The notes below the pieces were generated by a model that was not told the DNA's origin, made no database searches, and saw only the letters and a program-made list of their open reading frames with translations. 64,000 nucleotides of DNA from Epiperipatus broadwayi. Lineage: Eukaryota; Onychophora; Udeonychophora; Euonychophora; Peripatidae. The stretch spans positions 1,938,411-2,002,410 of the forward strand of contig JAQFVV010000050.1 in the NCBI GenBank assembly GCA_028023455.1, written 5' to 3'. How positions within the stretch are numbered: the first letter of the stretch is position 1; every line of letters begins with the position of its first letter. The position numbers and the translations under genes were made by a program. Positions 31,231 to 44,512 of the stretch are shown here, one piece after another.

Positions 31231-34020
31231 TTAGCCCAATTCTGAGCTGTAAGCTGACACGATAGCTTCTGCAGCAGATTGGCTAAATGTCATGTTTCTG
31301 TGCATAGCATAGAAGTAAACACAGCAGCAGGTACCCCCCTGTATCAATGGACTATTTCTATGCTTATACATTAGAAATAGAATGCTCAATAGTGGCAGAG
31401 GCCACCTAAACAGCATATTTCTGTGCACTATCATAGAAATAATGCCATCCGGCAGTTTCAACATGCTATTGTAAAACAACCAAAATCTTTTTAGTTAATT
31501 GATAAATCTATATCCAAGTAAAAACATGTAGATCATACCTTTGGTCAAATGCCAAAGAATTTAAGTTAATTGAAATCAACTTTTTCCAATCATACTTTTG
31601 ATAAAACTCCAAACTTGTATTCAAAAGGATTGGACAGATTGAAAACAGTCTGCAATGTGTTTTTATCACCTAGAAATCCAAGATTATAAAATGAACTGAT
31701 AAAAATATTTTTTCAGTCTGGCTTGTTGTTTTTGAACAATATGTTCCTAATTTTTGAGAAGGCTTAGCTGAAGTTAAGACATGAGATCCAGCAGCAGTCT
31801 ATCAGTTCAATGGTAGAGTTTGAATTCATATGGATGAAAATGACCCACTTCCTTGTGTTGAAATTCATAGCTTTAAATGTGGACCAAAACAGTTTGCTGG
31901 CCTGAAGCTCATTAAGCCCTAGACAAAAGGGGAGAATGCCAACATACCTGATTATACTTTCCTGGTTCTGAAAATTACCTGGAGTGGTCTCCATCAAGAG
32001 AAACCTTCAGTTGCTAAATAACTAATTATACATAAGCTGATATATTTCTATGCAGAGAAGTGCAGATAACCATATGTATAGCTATCTGGTGAGTTAGTTT
32101 AAAATCATTAAAATGACTTTTAAAATTATAACTTAAAGTAAAATAATTCAATAATTTGCTAAAGTTAAACATCTAAAATATAGAAGTAGTCCAAAGACAA
32201 TTATACACATATTTTGTAAAGAAATTATTTTAATATTCCTTAAAAAGACATTTTTTAAAACCTATATTTTTAAATTTAAAGATGTCATGATTAATGACAA
32301 CCTGTGATAGTGATATAACTTAAAAACAAGTAACTAATTTTTGCTTGAATTAAAAGAAATTTGCAAATGTATTATTTTTAAAATTTATATTTTTAAATTA
32401 TTCAATCAACAATAATCTGTAAAGATTGACTTTTATTTTTTTTTTACTGTAAAGAAAAAGAGAAAAAAAGGAACCTATAAATTGATTTTTTTGAAAATAA
32501 AAAACCTATAAACTATTATGATAGAACTTGATTAATATCTATATTTTTATGTGCACATGTATGTGTGAATTTTATATACTTTCAATATTAAATAAATTAG
32601 AAAAATATTATTATTGTAACAAATTAAAATAGGTAAATGTTAGTTTGTGCATGCAATTCAACACACACACACATGTTAAATATGTTATTACATACTATAA
32701 TAGTTAATGTCATTTATTATTTTGCAATGTGAAAGTGACAACTTGAAAGGCTTATTTTATGGAAAATAAAATGTTTTGAAATTACATGCCCACACATGTG
32801 TATATATGTCAATTGTATTACAAATACCAATGTGTGTCAAATAGACACTTAAATGTAAAATTTTAATTATTTTTTGACAATTCAAATATATTCATGGTAA
32901 ACTAATATATTGCACATCTGTGCAAATTATGTATATGTGAACCCATTAAGAAATATATGTAAACCATAATAATAACTTGAATTTTGTATAGTAATTGTGT
33001 AAATCACAAATGTGATATTTTTTTTTATTAGTTAACCAAAATCAGAAGGCTTAATTGATATGCATATCCTTATTCTAGACCTTAATATCATTTTTTATAG
33101 TTATTAACAAATATGAATTCAATTTTTAAAATTGTATTAAATCATCATTTCTTGATCACATAACAGTAATGATCTTGGGTTCTTCTGAGCTACATTTGTG
33201 TATAATGGCTTATATATAAATGGGGATGTATTTAGTGCTTAAGGGATAGCCAGTACAACATTGTCCTGACTTGGCAGAAGGATTATATTCTTCAAAGCCT
33301 CTGCACTACATTTTAGTTTAGTTTAGTCTTAGAAATTAAGTTTATAATTGGTCAGTAACCAAATGGTACTAAGTGGCCAGAGCATTCACGATGATCCATA
33401 TGTTTTAATGCCCCAGAATTGTTTTGATTCTTATGATTTCTGATTTTTGTGTATTTCTTAAATAATTGCTCCAAGCTGGCAATGGATCAGTAGTTGGCAT
33501 GCTCTACAGAAGACCCATTTCCAATCCAGTCACCAGATTAACTGTTGATTTATATTTTTTATTGTTCAAATCCAGTCACAAGATTGACTGCTGATGTAGT
33601 TTGATTGATGGATCATTCATGGTGATGAATGCTTTATTTTGAGTATTATTCAATTTTACTTATTATAATGCTGGTTGATGTATGGTTAATCAATTATAAT
33701 CATGGTGGCTCTAAGGAGTTAACTAACTGATCTCTTCTGATCTAGCTGGCTGGTTTCTCAGAGTGATCTCTCATTCTCTCATGTTCTTTGTAATATGTAT
33801 CATTGCTTATATATTTTTGGATTGTAAACATTACTTTAACATTTTTTAATAATGTCTCAGTTTAAAATTACTTTAATATTTACTTATTATATTTTGAAAT
33901 ATTTTTGTGATCACACCATGATCACCCCAGGGATGGCCATATAATACCACATCCTGTTACTATATATATATCAAGTAATATAAATATAATAAACAAAATG
34001 CACTAGAATGACTGCAAAAT

Positions 34021-34267
34021 TAAAAGTGCCTACATAAAATTAAACAATAATTTCTTTGCTATAGCCCGCTTATAGCTTCTTCCGCCATTTCGAGTAGCAA
34101 AAAAAATTAATATTTAAATATTTAATATTTATTGTGGGTAACGTTACTGTTGTGTGACTTTAACGAGATTTAAATATCAATGCTGTACTGCTACTCAGGA
34201 TGATGGAAGAAGCTGTAAAACTCTATAGCAAAAAAAAATATTGTTTAATTTTATATAGACATTTTTA
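34021..34267. mobile_element. MITE-like fold-back, ~78-bp arms, inside the giant inverted repeat
   Basis: The left arm 34021-34098 (TAAAAGTGCCTACATAAAAT ... TTCTTCCGCCATTTCGAGTAG) and right arm 34189-34267 are close inverses. The centre contains an ATTTAAATATTTAAT palindrome. The arm word AGCAAAATCTTCCGCCATTT recurs near 40.85 kb, suggesting further family members. Confidence 0.8.
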
Positions 34268-34279
34268 ATTTTGTAGAGT

Positions 34280-36180
34280 TATTCAAGTGTATTTTGTTTA
34301 ATATGTATATAATTTGAAGATGGTTCTTTGAAAAATTGATGCTACATTAATTTGTCATAATATTTACAATATTAATATTTTTTAATACAATCATAATTAG
34401 CCAACTATAAATGGGTAGTGAACTCGCCTTAAAGAGAAGGATAATATTTTGTTTTAAGTGGAATATAAACTATGAGAAGATTAATTTTTTTCAACTAGAC
34501 TATCAACAAATATAAAACTGAACAACCTTTTACTTTTTTTTTTCTATTTCATACATAATGTCATTCATTTTGGGTAAAATATCACTTAGAATATTAATGG
34601 CAATACTAAATATAAAAGTTAATATCTTCATTTATTGCCGATATAAAAATAGACTCTATAGTTCAATCACCATGGATCATAACTCTGCTTAATCACTATT
34701 GATGCTCAAACATTTTATGAACTAATGAGAAACAAACCATTTGAATATTTTTATTATATCAATTAATTATTCATCTGCTTCTAAAGTCTCTCATTTACCA
34801 AATTTAGTAATGTATTTCCGCATGAGGAAAGTGCCAATCACAGTTAATAATAATTATTGGTTATTTTCCAGAATTTTATATATAATGTATCCTTGCTAAC
34901 CACCATCCTAATAATATAATAGTATCTAATAATATCTTCTGGCTTGTTCTTATTTAATAAATATAAAATGTATATAAAATAAGTATTCAAATATAAATAC
35001 CTACCTTTAAAACAAAGTCATACTTTATAGTTCTAAAATATGTGGCTCAATTATAATAAATAATAAGTAATAATCATGAGACAGTTAGCAAGATACAACT
35101 GTTGGCAAAACATTGAGAACAGAGAACACATCCCAAAAGATATACCCTTAATGGCATAAGAATACTACTCTACTAAATTCACATAATAATACAACTATTT
35201 TGAAATACTCAAAATAATTTCAACATAACACTAATAAATTAAATCTGTATCTTTAAAATATAATCTCAGGTCCTTTAAATATAAAATAAATGAATCAATT
35301 TAAAAACCCTGTAGTTAAATATGATGAAGGATTTTACGTTATATTTAACTACCCCTATAAATAATAATAATAATAGCAACAACAATAACAACTAAACTAT
35401 TCCTACAATTAAATTTATTAATAACTTATCTTTATGTTCAACATTTAATAATCCAAATATAATATAATAATAATAATAATAATAATCCTAAAACATGATG
35501 TAAATCTGATTTACTTATGCGGTATTAAAAAAATACAAGGTAATTTGAATTGAGTGGCAATGTAAAAATATGCTCGATTCATATTAAATCATTTTAGGAA
35601 GTCAGCTATGATTATAAATAATATTAAAATGATTAACAATAACCCTCTAAATAATTTATAAAGTTTATAATGTGCAAACATATCATATGACTTATTTAAT
35701 TTCTGTGGATCATGTATTGTGAAGATGAAGAAATCAATAAAATAGTACTTGACAAGGAAGTTTCATAAAAAAACATTAACAAATTGATTTTTGATTTAAA
35801 CATTATATAACTTTACATAAGATTATAAATTTAAGATAGTCAATTTACAATATTGACTATGAAAATAAAATATTATATACAAAATCTTACAAGTAATAAA
35901 TAGAATACGTATAATAAATCAAAATAAGATAAATAAATAAAAATGTGTTAGCCTTCACTCCGGCTATATGAAATTTTAAATCTAGTTTTGCATATCATTA
36001 AAAAAATATCAACATAAAATTCAAGAATGTTCTTATGTCCAAAATTATATTACGAAATTCTACATGTCCAGTTTGATAAGAGAAATATTGTTTCTCTAAC
36101 TCAGATTTTAAAAATATATAAAATATCTTTAAAATATATCTTAATTAACTTAACTCCTTTGTGGGTGTATTTTGCTCTGG
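34280..36180. other. AT-rich spacer of the giant inverted repeat
   Basis: No protein or RNA gene is seen. It has (AAT)n at about 35465-35487 and a GTAGTTAAATAT...ATATTTAACTAC hairpin at about 35311-35353. Confidence 0.5.
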
Positions 36181-36181
36181 C

Positions 36182-36182
36182 A

Positions 36183-36239
<57 letters not shown>
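36182..36239. repeat. (TA)n microsatellite
   Basis: About 29 TA units are broken by one TT step. It sits at the inner edge of the right arm of the giant inverted repeat; the left arm ends in a shorter TA tract near 33961. Confidence 0.9.
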
Positions 36240-36242
<3 letters not shown>

Positions 36243-38159
36243 AATGGGATGGAGGGGGGATATAGGAAAAAGAAGTTTAATGAAATACAAATATCAATAG
36301 TTTACAATTTATAATAAAGGTAAAATATTTAAGGGAGCATGAAATCCAAAAATCTGTGAGAACATTGAGAGATCAGCCAGCTAACTCAAAAGAGCAACTA
36401 TAATAATTAATCATCAACCAGCATTATAAATAAAAGTAAGTATGAGTACTCAAGAGAAATAACCATCCATCATCATCATTGATGGGAATAAACAAATTAG
36501 TACAAGAAATCAGAATAAAATCAACAGACCATCTTGTGGCTGGATTGAAAATGGGTCTTCTTTAGACCAGGCTAACTATTGACCCTTTGCCAGCTTGGGC
36601 AATTATTTAAACATAACTTGGATGCACCATTTAAGTGCCCATCCATTAAAATACACAATAATCAGAAATTGAAACAATAATGCTGGGACATTAAAACACG
36701 CTGATCATAATCAATGCTCTGGCCACTTATATTGGCCAACTATAAATGTAAATTTTTAATGACTAAAGTAAAATAAAAGATAATAGTGCATGGGCTTTAA
36801 AGAGTATCCTCTTTTGCGCCAACCAGGATGATGATTGATCATCTCTGGATGCCCCAAAGCACTAAGTACACATCCTCATTTATCTGTGTCCGAATCTAGC
36901 TCAGAGAACACAAGATCTATTACTGTATGTGACCAAGAGATGATGGCAATTTTAACAATTAAATACAAGTTTATTAATAACAAAAAAATGAATGATATTT
37001 AAGATCATAAATAGGATAAGGCTCTGATTTTAAAAAGTATACAAAATTATATAAACAATTAAAGTTATTACACTGTTTTACAATATTCACCATTCAAAAT
37101 TTCAAATTATTACAATGATTTACATATATGTGCGAACAAACACGCAATTTCTAATATACAACTTTTCTCAAAATAATAAATAACATTTAAGATCTGATTT
37201 TGAATGATATACAATACAAAAAAATATCATATATGAGTGTGCGTTTATATACGCACACTGATGTTTACATCACATTTTAGCTTAATAGCAATAATATTAT
37301 ATTTTCATTATTAAATTCTTTGGAAAATATGCACAAATTTTATACATATATGTGTGCGTATAAACAAAATATAGATATAATTTAAAATTAGTTTCAATTT
37401 ATAAGTTCTCAAAAGTATAGTCAATTTTTGACAGTATTTGTTGATTAATTATCAACATTTTTAAATTAAATTATTGAATCACTGATTCTTTACTATTTTT
37501 CTTAATATAAATTTTTCAAAATAATGTCCAAAGGATTATTGTTCAAAAACGCCTCTTTTGCCTTTAATGATCAATGAATTATTCTTGACTCTTAATTATA
37601 ATTCAAGCAAAATTACTTTATATTCTTTTAAAATATATAAATTTTTAACCGACTTTAAAATAATATTGTTCTATATATGTCTTTTTAAATGAATTCTTTT
37701 AAAATAACTCACCAGCTATATATACGTTTAGGTGTGCTTCTCTGCATGTATCTGATGCATGTAATTAATTCTTCAGCAAGCTGGAAGATTTTTCTTAGTG
37801 AGTTTGGTTTTTAGTGACTGCCACAATCAGGAAAAATGTATAATCTATGTATAATGTTGGTCCATAGTTGGTCTCCCTCTATCTAGGGCTACTCCAGGTA
37901 AGCAGCTGTCTTGGTTTGATAGATTTCAGGCTATGAATCTCAGCATAAAAGTGGGTCATTTTTCATGTAAATTCAAACTCCTGCTAAGGAAAACAGTCTA
38001 CTATCTTGCCTTCAGCTATATCAGTTTATGGTAACTGGACTGCCAACTCTCTGCTACAGCGAACAACATACTGCTTTCTTCAAAATCATTATCCAAACTT
38101 TGCAGTTGGCCTAGTTGATCACTGCTTAAAATATTAAAAACTCTTCTGACCAACTATTA

Positions 38160-40840
38160 CAAAACTGCAAGCAGAACTGTTCTTTTCAAAATTACTATCC
38201 AGACTGGAGCTAATTTGTTATCAGCTTTTTTATAGACTCATCTAAGGTGATAACAGCAGCTTAATTAAAAACAGAGTTTTTATTTTTATCTCACTAATCC
38301 CTTTAAAAACATATACATGTTTACTTAGGGGATTTCTAATAGATAAAACTCTGTTTAATTAATTAAAATTTCAAAAATACAATAGGGTGTTTTTAAATTT
38401 CAAAATCAGAGTAATAATTAATAATAATGCAATATTTATATTTATCCAGATCTTTTTAAAATATTAATTTCATAATAAAATTTTACTTTAAACCCAGAGT
38501 TATTTAACCCTTTATTTATTATTATTTTATTTTAGGAAATATAAAAAAAATCTACAAAAATTTATTCTATGTTTATTTCTACTTTTCTTTTATTTTACGT
38601 ATATATATATATGCACATACACTATATTAGTGTATGCCATGTAAGCCAACTGGTTACAATATATATATATATGCGTGTGAGTGTGTGTGTTAAAAATAAA
38701 CATTCAGATATTTCTCTTAATCTTTTATCATTGGTTCACAGTAAAATATGCATTTGCTCAAAAACTTGTCAATTTTAAATCATTGCGATTCTAAATTAGA
38801 TGAATATTAATCATTCCTTTGATGTCTTTTTGTACTGAATATTACTCATTCAATATCATTTGTAAAAAAAAAAAAAAATCACTTATTCGAAATCTATCTT
38901 GCTTTTATCTTAAACAATTCATCTTTCAAAGTTTATCCATTACTTCACTTTCTTAATGCTAAGCTATATGATATAAATACACAGGAAATTTGATAGCAAT
39001 AAAATACAGGATGTGAAGGAAAATAACTAGAGTAACAACTCAATAGTATAAGAAAATTGATATAGAAAAACAGTGTAAAACTATTAGGTATGATTTAGTC
39101 AAGTACCTAAAAAAAAAAAAATCACATCATGGATTTCTTAGCTCTTACTGACAACAACAAATACTGTCCATGGAAATATAATACAGTACTACATTATCTG
39201 TATTAGTGAATAAATTCAAAATATATGCTGATATTCATCATCTTCACATATCCCATATACATCCAGGGTTTCCTATCTACTTCCCTGTTCACCATAATAC
39301 AATTCCATCTATTGATTTATACAAGCAACGTCGTAAAAATAAGCAAAGCAACATTACTAAGTAATCTATAAATTATATCTTCTTAAAAATCCACTAAAAA
39401 ATCTGAATAGTTTTCAAGAAAGGTTCTGAAAATATGAGTTTCACTACAATACAAATGATTTTAACAAAATGCAATAATAAGATTCATATATCCATTCATA
39501 CAATATATCATTCATTTCAAATATTAATATTATGGTGCTTTATCTTGCAAATAATATTATAAAAAAATTACTATATTTATAAGTGAATCTATCTTAAACT
39601 TATGCATATTTATTAATATATACTTTCATGTTTATTATATCCTTAAGTAAAAATCATACGTAATAATACATCTTCCATAAATCCACTCATCAATTAAAAT
39701 ATATTAAATTCCAAGCAATAAAAATTATTAAGCAAATATTATATAATAATAATAAATAAATTACCATGTGATCAATATAATTATGCAGACCACATATCAG
39801 CATTCTTTTATTCAGTTATTCATGAACAAATTATAAATTTACCCATAAAAATTATTATTCTATAAATTATGTTTTTTTTTTTAAAAAACTTTCATAAGAT
39901 TGTTAAAATATTAATCTATTCTGTAAGATTAAGTTATGAAACAAATATGTATGCTAGTTTAAATGTTAAATAAATAAAGAAATAAATAACAGTATTTCAA
40001 AATATTGATGTTAAGGGTTTTTTTTTTTAATATCAATAAATATTAATAAAGTTCAATATTATGAAAAGTTCTTCAGCTCCCATGTTGACAACCATTGGAG
40101 AGAAAGTTATCTCCCTGGTTGCTAGGCAACACACCAAGTCTTTGTTCAAAGTTTTTCTCCACTTCCTCCATTTTGCATGGACTACATTTATAAAACACAA
40201 ATATGGAATTTTAAAATCCTTCAAAATCAAAGTAAAACATCGTCAATCTTATGGCAGTTATAGTTACATCAAAATCCGATAAATGTTCGAGCTCATATTT
40301 TTTATATTTCCAATAAATAACAAATAATTATTTTTTAAATCTTTTTTCAGTTAAATATTGATTAATAATATAAATAAATATTTCATTTCCAAATATTGGC
40401 GATTTATTTATCATGAAAATTATATTTTTCAATAAAGTATTTTTCTTTTCCTTCAAATAGCTAAAGCAATGGTGATTCCTTTGCTATTTCAGGAGATTCA
40501 AATTATGTATTCAATATTCATTAATTATATTTCAGTTTCTCTTTAAAATATATTGATGTAGTGATAAGTCCATTTGTTCGTTTTTAAAGACAAATTATTA
40601 TGCTATAAATGCATTATTGTTTATAATAAGAAATGTTCTGAATAATATATATTGTTTCATCTCTGTCTTGACAATTTAAATGCAAAAATGTACATTTTAT
40701 TTTTTATAATTCATATCAAATATAGTCCTTTCAAAATCACCTCTTTCTTCAATAAATTACTCTTAATAGCATAAAAATATTTCCAAAATACACTGTATGA
40801 AAAAATATTAAAGTTGTTACATAAATTTAATGTGAATAAA
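38160..40840. other. AT-rich non-coding DNA
   Basis: It contains the inverse copy of the TA/CA repeat at 38590-38690 (CCAACTGGTTACAATATATA). Short frames here are accidental. Nothing else is recognised. Confidence 0.5.
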
Positions 40841-41015
40841 TTATAGCAAAATCTTCCGCCATTTGGCCATCTTTCTTCTGACGTGTATAAAACTAAATCT
40901 GCATTCCATAAATTACTGATGAGGTTTAAGTTAAGCTTATGAGTAGATTTACCAGTAGAAAATAGTACTTTTTCTATTCCACATTATATGCCAACAGTAA
41001 TGGTAATCACGTATT

Positions 41016-41226
41016 TACCTTGCTATGACATCATGACAGTCAACATTTTATGTTTACAATGTGTCTCATTTTTTGACTGACAATTAGAAAAGACAGCGCA
41101 TAGCACTGGAATGGGCAGGAGGGCCTCCGATAGTTTTGCCTGTCCAGAGGACAGGCCAATACATGCTTAATTATAAAATTCAGTGTGTAGAAACAATGTT
41201 GACCATTATCACATCATAGCAAGGTA
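41016..41226. repeat. Short fold-back around a GC-richer core
   Basis: TACCTTGCTATGACATCATG ... TCAACA (41016-41045) and the inverse TGTTGACC...ATAGCAAGGTA (41197-41226) match at about 25 of 30 positions. The core contains GGGCAGGAGGGCC and a perfect GCCTGTCC...GGACAGGC hairpin (41139-41157). Confidence 0.6.
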
Positions 41227-41259
41227 ACCTGTTATAACAAGTTATTAAATTGTTATCCT

Positions 41260-42600
41260 GTTATAATCCGCCTAGACATTAATGATTTACATATTTATAC
41301 TAGTTTTTATCCAGTAATCCAAACATTAGATGAATAAAACTATAGGAGTTGACCATTTACATACAAATTAAATTTTGTAGTTTTAAAAAGTGAAATAAAT
41401 TATAAGTCATCTCTTAATAAAAATTATTAACAGAATTATTTATAACTTTATTCATGCAATTTAAAACTTTTTAAATGATATAAAACAATAACTCTTAATA
41501 AAATATTAAATTTAATGTATCAATTTTTTATTCACTTTACTAATTGAAATATTATTTAAAAGTTAACTTAAAATATTGTCTTTAAATTTATTTATAATGT
41601 TCAAAATGTATCAATTTTATCATCAAATTTTAAAAAATATTTGAAACATTATTTAAAATCCTGGAAAGCATCCACATACATCAGTCAGCCACGTGATAAC
41701 TTTTTCAGACATACTGAAACAAAATTTAACTTACAGTCTGTAATACATTTGAAATAAATAATTAATTAAAATGCATTATATAAATTATTTAATGTAATAA
41801 AGTAAATTAGAACGTAATTTTCTATCTATTACAACATAATAAATAAAATTGATCTAAACACTACACAAAAATTATTCATAACTTTTAATAAGAATTATTA
41901 AATAATTTAAATTATTTAAAAACATATTAAGTACTTTATTAAATATTTATGCCAGATTTATTAACTTTTGATTTACTACAATACTCATTAAACAAAAAAA
42001 CAACTATATTTTAAATATAGCAGATATAAATGTACTTTTGTGAAATAACAAATTATACCACTCTTATCTTTTACTTTTATACTTGAAATAGTTTTGAAAC
42101 ATTTTATAATCTGTTTGTAGACTTCTTTTACCAAGTTTGAGTTCTTTTTATTTATATAATTATAATTATGGCTTACCAAATGCCCTAATTTTTTTTTTTT
42201 TTTAAAAAATGGCACTTTTATAACATATTTAACATTCTTTGCACCAAAATTGATGGATATAATATATGTAAATGTAATCAACTTTTATGTTTCAAAAAGG
42301 ACCTTTATTAGACAAAAAAATGGTTTGCATAGATTTTTATTTACGTACATATGTTTATAATTGTAGAAATAAGGTTTGCATTAAACAGATTGGTGCATAT
42401 GCAAAAATATGGGTGAAAAGGTGGTACAATATTAAAAAGGTCAAAGGATTATGTCTTTAAGCACATAGTATAATACACTGGTTGTTTGAGTTTATACAAT
42501 GTATACATGATTTCATTTGAAAAATCAGGCTAATTTTAAAAGTTATTGCTTATTAGTTAATGTGTTTCAACCCCCTCCCCCCAAATTTTGTTCATACCTC
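41260..42600. other. Very AT-rich non-coding DNA
   Basis: No gene or dispersed repeat is recognised. A T run at 42189-42203 sits within a short, lysine-rich accidental frame. Confidence 0.5.
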
Positions 42601-42639
42601 AATAACAAGGTTGAGTGAATAAGTTTACAAAAACAACAA

Positions 42640-43030
42640 TAAGACAATTCGAATGAGATTACATTAATTTTCAGTGTCGGAGGCGCAGTGACTACAAAAT
42701 GTCGACCTGCTCATCCAGATTGGATGTGAATATTTAATAGGATTGGGATTAAGTTTTCATAATTAACATAAAAAACAATATGGTAATATATATGGTTACA
42801 AGGTTTATAGGCAATTAAGGTCAATTAAACATGGACCGAGTCAACTAGGAATGATTTTACATTGATTTGATCTGCAGTGACCACAAACTGTCAACCTTTC
42901 ATCCTGATCACCCTGAGTACATCCAATAGGATTTGGAATTAACCTTTGTAGATATTTCAATAGAAAGTAATGTTCGTTGTTACAAGGTTGTGTGATCCTG
43001 GCCAACTAAAAAAAGACCGAGACAAAGAGT
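42640..43030. repeat. Tandem duplication of a ~190-bp unit
   Basis: The words GATTACATT, GCAGTGACYACAAA, TGTCRACCT, CATCC, CCAATAGGATT(T)GG, ATTAA, GGTTACAAGGTT and GACCGAG occur in the same order twice, starting near 42650 and 42845. Divergence between the units is substantial. No coding frame runs through them. Confidence 0.6.
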
Positions 43031-43117
43031 TATTAATTTTGGTTATATGTCCATTCAATTAATTGAAATTAAGTTGGTGAGGTCAAACCTCCAACAGTTC
43101 TAATTTAATTATTCAGT

Positions 43118-43560
43118 TTATTTTGACCTTGTCTCCTCCTCTATTAAATGTCTTTGATGGCAAGAAACTGGGAGATGGGATTTTTTCCATATTAATTTGT
43201 CCCATGTTTGTTCAGCAAGCCAGGATTGACAGGTTTTCTTGTCATAGTCTCTGACCTCACTAAGTAGGTTATAAAAGAGTCCTTCAATGAAGTAGTCTAT
43301 TTCTTTTTCAAAATTGGGTTTGTTTCTGACCAACCAGATGGCAGAGTTAATGTGCATTGCCATTCTGATCATTCTAAAGCGTCCGTTGTTAATTGCCTTG
43401 GCTATCACAACATTTGCAATATCATTGTCTGTGGTTTTTTTGTAGAGCCAGGAACCATAGTTTGTTCCATGCTTCACAGTTCTTTAGAATGTGGGAGACC
43501 AACTCTTCCACTTTATTGCACATTGGACATATGGGGTCAATCCTGTACCCTCACTTGTGA
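43118..43560 (-). pseudogene. Decayed LINE 3' coding end with a zinc-finger-like motif
   Basis: On the minus strand one frame gives RIDPICPMCNKVEELVSHIL and then KNCEAWNKLW, a CxxC...H...C arrangement like the zinc-binding motif that follows the RT in several LINE clades. After a frame change a 119-residue frame continues (NDIANVVIAKAINNGRFRMI and WLVRNKPNFEKEIDYF). At least one shift separates the parts, and one more lies upstream. I infer a dead LINE tail of a clade other than RTE. The 119-residue frame alone should not be called a gene. Confidence 0.45.
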
Positions 43561-43639
43561 CTGCAATGTAGAGGAGATAGGAGGTCTTTTACATCCATAA
43601 TAAATGTGTAATGTCACCATGACATCAAATTGAAAGAAA

Positions 43640-44480
43640 ATAATCCCTGTGAGTATACATGAAAATGTTTTTTTTATTAACAAGATTTTTTTATTTGCAA
43701 TGTGATCTTTTTTTTTTTCTAAATACTTCGACATTTTCAGTTATTTGTCATATTTTTTCTTATGAAAACATGTTTTTTTTTTTAGAAATAAATAATAAAT
43801 TTTTTTCTTTTTTTTTTCAATGCAAATTTTTTGCATACATCAACATTTTTAGTTGTCATATTTTTTATTAATGTCTGAGGTATTCACAAGGGGACATGGA
43901 TGTTTGGTGGCTATGTAGGGAAACAGATGAATGTTTTATATAAAAATGTAATAAAAGTGTAATAATTAATATGTATTTTTTTTGTAGTTTTGGTTTAATT
44001 TCTTTATAAAAAAAAACAATGTATATTAGCAGTTTTATGAAAATCCCAGCATACTTTGCAATCACATGGTTTTTGGAGTGAAAATTTTTACTGCAGATCT
44101 CCATTTTTTGTGGTAATAGTTTCTACAAAAAAAATTGATTTTAACACATATATTTCTGTTATATATTACATGGGAAGGGTCATAGAAATATAGTTAATAT
44201 ATTTTTATCCAATTACTTAAAAATCGAAATCATTTACTGTTTGTTTGGTGTATATTTAAACTAACTATTTTTTTGATTAATGGCATCATTATTGTAATAT
44301 TGCATTTTATTTTTTGTTTTAAATCTCATTCTTAAAAGTTATTAGTTTTTTAAAATCACATTTTTTTTGTTAATGTTGAAAATCATACATATATGTGAAA
44401 GTCACATTTATTTTATATGTCGTTCTTAAAAGTTTTTTATTAATGTTCTAAGTTTTTCTATTTTTTACTTCTTTTTAGTG
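43640..44480. other. AT-rich non-coding DNA with T runs
   Basis: There are repeated T-rich tracts (43670-43830 and others) and a duplicated theme of TTTTTCTTATGAAAACAT/CATCAACATTTTTAGTTGTCATATTTTTT. No gene is recognised. Confidence 0.45.
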
Positions 44481-44512
44481 CTGCAGCATGGGCACATATT
44501 ACACCTAGTGTG

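Larger units (their letters stand above)
30046..31489. repeat. Pair of ~38-bp inverted repeats enclosing ~1.37 kb
   Basis: Left 30046-30083 (TTGGTTGTTTTATAATAGCATG then TTGAAACTGCC) and right 31451-31489 are inverses with about two differences. They enclose poly-A/T-rich duplicated sequence and no protein frame. This is the layout of a non-autonomous DNA transposon, but the element type is unknown. Confidence 0.5.
31700..38150. repeat. Giant inverted repeat, arms of about 2 kb
   Basis: The segment 31.7-33.97 kb is matched in inverse by 36.23-38.15 kb. Anchors, left against right: GAAAATGACCCACTT (31836) and AAGTGGGTCATTTTT (37949); AAGTGGCCAGAGCATT (33371) and its exact inverse (36713); AGAAGACCCATTTCCAATCCAG (33508) and its near-exact inverse (36540). 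The anchors are collinear around a centre near 35.05 kb. Arms differ by indels, the left being ~300 bases longer. The ~2.2-kb spacer is AT-rich and contains a smaller MITE. There is no long open frame, so this is either a very large fold-back transposon or two opposed copies of one unknown repeat. Confidence 0.75.

Noticed and set aside
36027-36314. 95-codon frame with a YIYIYI stretch
   Set aside because: It is produced by the (TA)n microsatellite and has no protein-like sequence around it.
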